This document shows, piece by piece, positions 61,785 through 64,000 of a DNA stretch of 64,000 nt. The translations under genes and the position numbers were made by a program. A model generated the notes under the pieces. It did no database searches, was not told the origin of the DNA, and saw only the letters and a program-made list of their open reading frames with translations. Positions within the stretch are counted from its first letter, which is position 1. The number at the start of each line of letters is the position of its first letter. The DNA is from Isochrysis galbana (lineage: Eukaryota; Haptophyta; Isochrysidales; Isochrysidaceae). The stretch covers positions 6,053,137 to 6,117,136 of the forward strand of contig CM030933.1 of NCBI GenBank assembly GCA_018136815.1. Reading direction: 5' to 3'.

Positions 61785-62033
61785 GCACCTGCACTGAGCC
61801 GCTGGCCGATGCTGCACGCCGACGCAGGTGAAGACGCAGGTGAAGATGTCCGTGCAGGCCCTGCAGAGACAGTGTACTCCTATTCCTATGTCCATGAAGC
61901 GGCAGCCTATTGAGTACATGAACACTTGGACTATTGAGGCACGGTGGGTGCGTGGGCGGGCGGCTGAGCTCTCTCTCGCGCGCGCCGACCGTCGCCCGCG
62001 GGCCCTCCCCCTCCATCTCTCCGCGGGCGGGCC

Positions 62034-63595
62034 ATGCCGAAACGGCGTGGCAGAGCGAAGTCGCTCGATCACCAGCCTACTTCCTCCGCTTCGTGCGAGC
62101 TCAACACTACGCGCATCGACGAGGTGCTCCGCTCGCTTCCTTCCTATTTCCTGCGGCACTGGCCCGAGCGCTCGGTCGGCTTCCGCCAGATGCTACAGAC
62201 TTATGATTCACTCGCCGGGTGGGGCCGTACGCGCTTCCAGATTGTGGACGGCAAGCTGTACTACCCTAATTTGAAACACAATACCTTCGGCTGCGTGCTT
62301 CGACGCACGCCCATCCTCGCGTGGGCTCTATTGCAAACGTTGGACCGGCACAACATCTCTGATGTTGACATCCCTGTCAACTGCCGAGACACGCCCGGAA
62401 CTCCAATCAACCAGCGTCTAATGCGCAGCTCCGGAAGTCCACCCCTGTCTTTCTCTTATACCACTGCCGCTGGCTACGCCGACATCCCTCTCCCGGATTT
62501 TACGTACTGGGTGAGCTCCTTGATTAGTGCAGACTTTTTCGCGCGCCCCGCCTCTGCTCATGCCGGCTCAAACGCGCCAAACTTCCCATGTGCCGTGCTC
62601 CACAGGGATTACCATACGCGAATATGGTGCCTTGGGAAGCCTGGCTTGCATCCACCGTCTTCACAGCAACGAATGAGGGCAGCGATCATCCATCTAGGGA
62701 CGGTGCGGGGTATACAGGGTCCATTGTCGGGACGAAAGACACTCACTTCGGGCACGGGAGCGCACTATCGTTCAAACGAGATCAAATGATCTGGGTGGGT
62801 TCACCGACAAATCCCTTGCGTGAAGCTTTCCAAAAGTGTGCTGGGTCGACGTTCGGCGCTCGCCTGGTGCATCGCATGCCAAATAAAGAGCAGATGCACA
62901 CACTCGCTTGGCGATGTCCACCTGGGAAAAGCGCATTCATTGCAGGGGCGTGGCGTGAACCCTGTCAGGCCAAACCTGAAGGTTGGACTCCTCTCGAGGA
63001 GCAATGCAAATATCGTTACATTCTTCATCTGCCCGGCATCTCCGACTGGCTCGAGCACTTCAAGCACCAGCTTGCATGCGGATCGGTGAACATTTTCATT
63101 GGGAGACGACCGCGACACAAGGCAGCCTTTGCCACCGAAAAGTTGAAGCCTCCGATATCTTTTGAGCATTACGATTTCACGGGCCCGCTACTGCAAGAAG
63201 GTGAGACTTATCTATTTGTTCCAGCGACAGCCTCGACTGTATGCGAACGGCTGCAGGCGACCATCGCGCAGCTTGAGCAAGTTCCACTTCGTGCTGAGTG
63301 TGTTGCCCGACGTGGCCAAGAACTAGCCGCTTCCTTGAGCATGCCACGCGTATACACCTACCTGGCGGAGGTTCTGAACGAGGCTTCAAGACGGCAAAAG
63401 CCAGAGGTTGCGAGGCGCGTTGTTGCCAAGGAGAACTCACGCCTTGTAACAAAGGCTAATTTTTTTTCTTTTGTACCATCGGCGAAACGCCCTTGGATGG
63501 AGCATGTCTTCGTGCCATGGCATGCAAATGCATTTAATGCGACTCCATTGATCCCACCACGTGGGGAAGAGACAGCTTCTGGCCTATTTCACTGA
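62034..63595 (+). CDS. GT90/CAP10-like glycosyltransferase
   Basis: GT90 enzymes (CAP10, POGLUT/KDELC) transfer xylose or glucose to proteins or polysaccharides in the secretory pathway. Exon 1 (62034-62510) and exon 2 (62606-63595) join in frame across a 95-bp GT-AG phase 0 intron, giving 488 aa. The junction recreates the hallmark DIPLPDFTYW|GLPYANMVPWEAW. Downstream lie CKYRYILHLPGISDWLEHFK with QLACGSVNIFI (the nucleotide-sugar domain, usually KYKY...G...R.K..L..GS), FEHYDFTGPLLQEGETYLFV and the C-terminal helix ECVARRGQELAASLSMPRVY. There is no signal peptide or membrane anchor at ATG 62034 (MPKRRGRAKSLDHQ), so either an upstream exon is missing or the enzyme is unusual. Confidence 0.85.
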
Positions 63596-64000
63596 ACACG
63601 CAGCATCCAGCTTGTTTTAACGTATAGCCAATGAAGGCAGACTACCTCGATGCAGAGCGAGTTTCAGGCTTGCGCTTCGACAGTTTCTCGTGCCTATAGT
63701 AGTAATAGGTATTTTAATATGTAGTAGTAATATCCAATAAACGCAGTGTTCCAACTGTAATTTAGACGTATTCACGCTTGGGGGAGGCGCCTCGAGCCCT
63801 CCCCCTCAGGCTCCAACTCCCCTCCAGCGGGCCGCCTGTCGGTCACGCTCATACTCGATACCACTGCCACTTGGCATGAGCTGAGCCCTGCGCACCAATC
63901 TACAGCATCTAGCCCAGGACCCCCCGCTAGAGCACGAGCCGCGAGCCGCACTCCCACGCCCACACAGGCTTGCCCTCGAGCTGACTCCCGCTCCCGCCCC
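63596..64000. other. Intergenic, no gene recognised
   Basis: 3' flank of the glycosyltransferase gene. A GTAGTAGTAATA-type run lies at 63697-63730. Confidence 0.5.

Noticed and set aside
61407-62159. 250-codon minus-strand ORF
   Set aside because: It overlaps the start of the glycosyltransferase gene and a repeat. No motif, composition like the complement of coding DNA.

Overview
This is nuclear DNA from a eukaryote, most likely a unicellular alga or related protist. Genes are well separated, several have short GT-AG spliceosomal introns, and one protein carries a mitochondrial presequence (glycine cleavage H protein). There is a system III cytochrome c heme lyase and a stretch of degenerate TTAGGG repeats. 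The DNA is GC-rich, with long poly-G/poly-C and CT/GA tracts and heavy transposon debris. No species can be assigned from sequence alone. No rRNA, tRNA or CRISPR was seen.

Left third (1-24.7 kb): the 3' part of a TBC1D19-like RabGAP (1-1563), glycine cleavage H protein (3928-4871, 4 exons), a coding-like orphan exon (6581-7054), a frameshifted cytochrome b561 relic (8042-8321), and a divergent pair made of a Ser/Pro-rich protein (9804-10640, minus) and an intronless Sen1/UPF1-type helicase (11589-14933). These are followed by HCCS (16820-17744, minus, 3 exons) and an intronless FIH/HIF1AN-like JmjC hydroxylase (20746-22515, minus).

Middle (24.7-46.5 kb): a mosaic of mobile elements around five genes. 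The genes are a secreted protein (26813-28141), a double-hotdog thioesterase-like protein (34724-35923), a mitochondrial-carrier family protein (38765-39985), an EGLN/PHD-type prolyl hydroxylase (42827-43988, one intron), and a SLX1-like GIY-YIG nuclease ORF lying inside an LTR (24987-25313). Two LTRs of one family have intact TG...CA ends and 5-bp target duplications. A 751-bp retroposon with a 16-bp duplication is nested in an inverted copy of itself. LINE, Ty1/copia and hAT remnants are also present.

Right third (46.5-64 kb): a secreted 2-oxoglutarate-oxygenase-like/DOMON/transmembrane fusion (47118-49184), and a LINE reverse-transcriptase remnant interrupted by a hAT element with perfect 21-bp inverted repeats and an 8-bp target duplication. 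These are followed by a long-chain acyl-CoA synthetase (53887-55920), a secreted nucleoside hydrolase (57765-58910), a hypothetical protein with a small internal repeat (60102-61145), and a GT90/CAP10 glycosyltransferase (62034-63595, two exons).

Themes: three proteins carry the HxD...H iron-binding pattern of 2-oxoglutarate oxygenases, two of them resembling the animal HIF hydroxylases FIH and PHD. Many dispersed repeats share one terminal stem-loop whose stem changes sequence while staying paired. Seven of the eight introns that could be placed exactly are phase 0.
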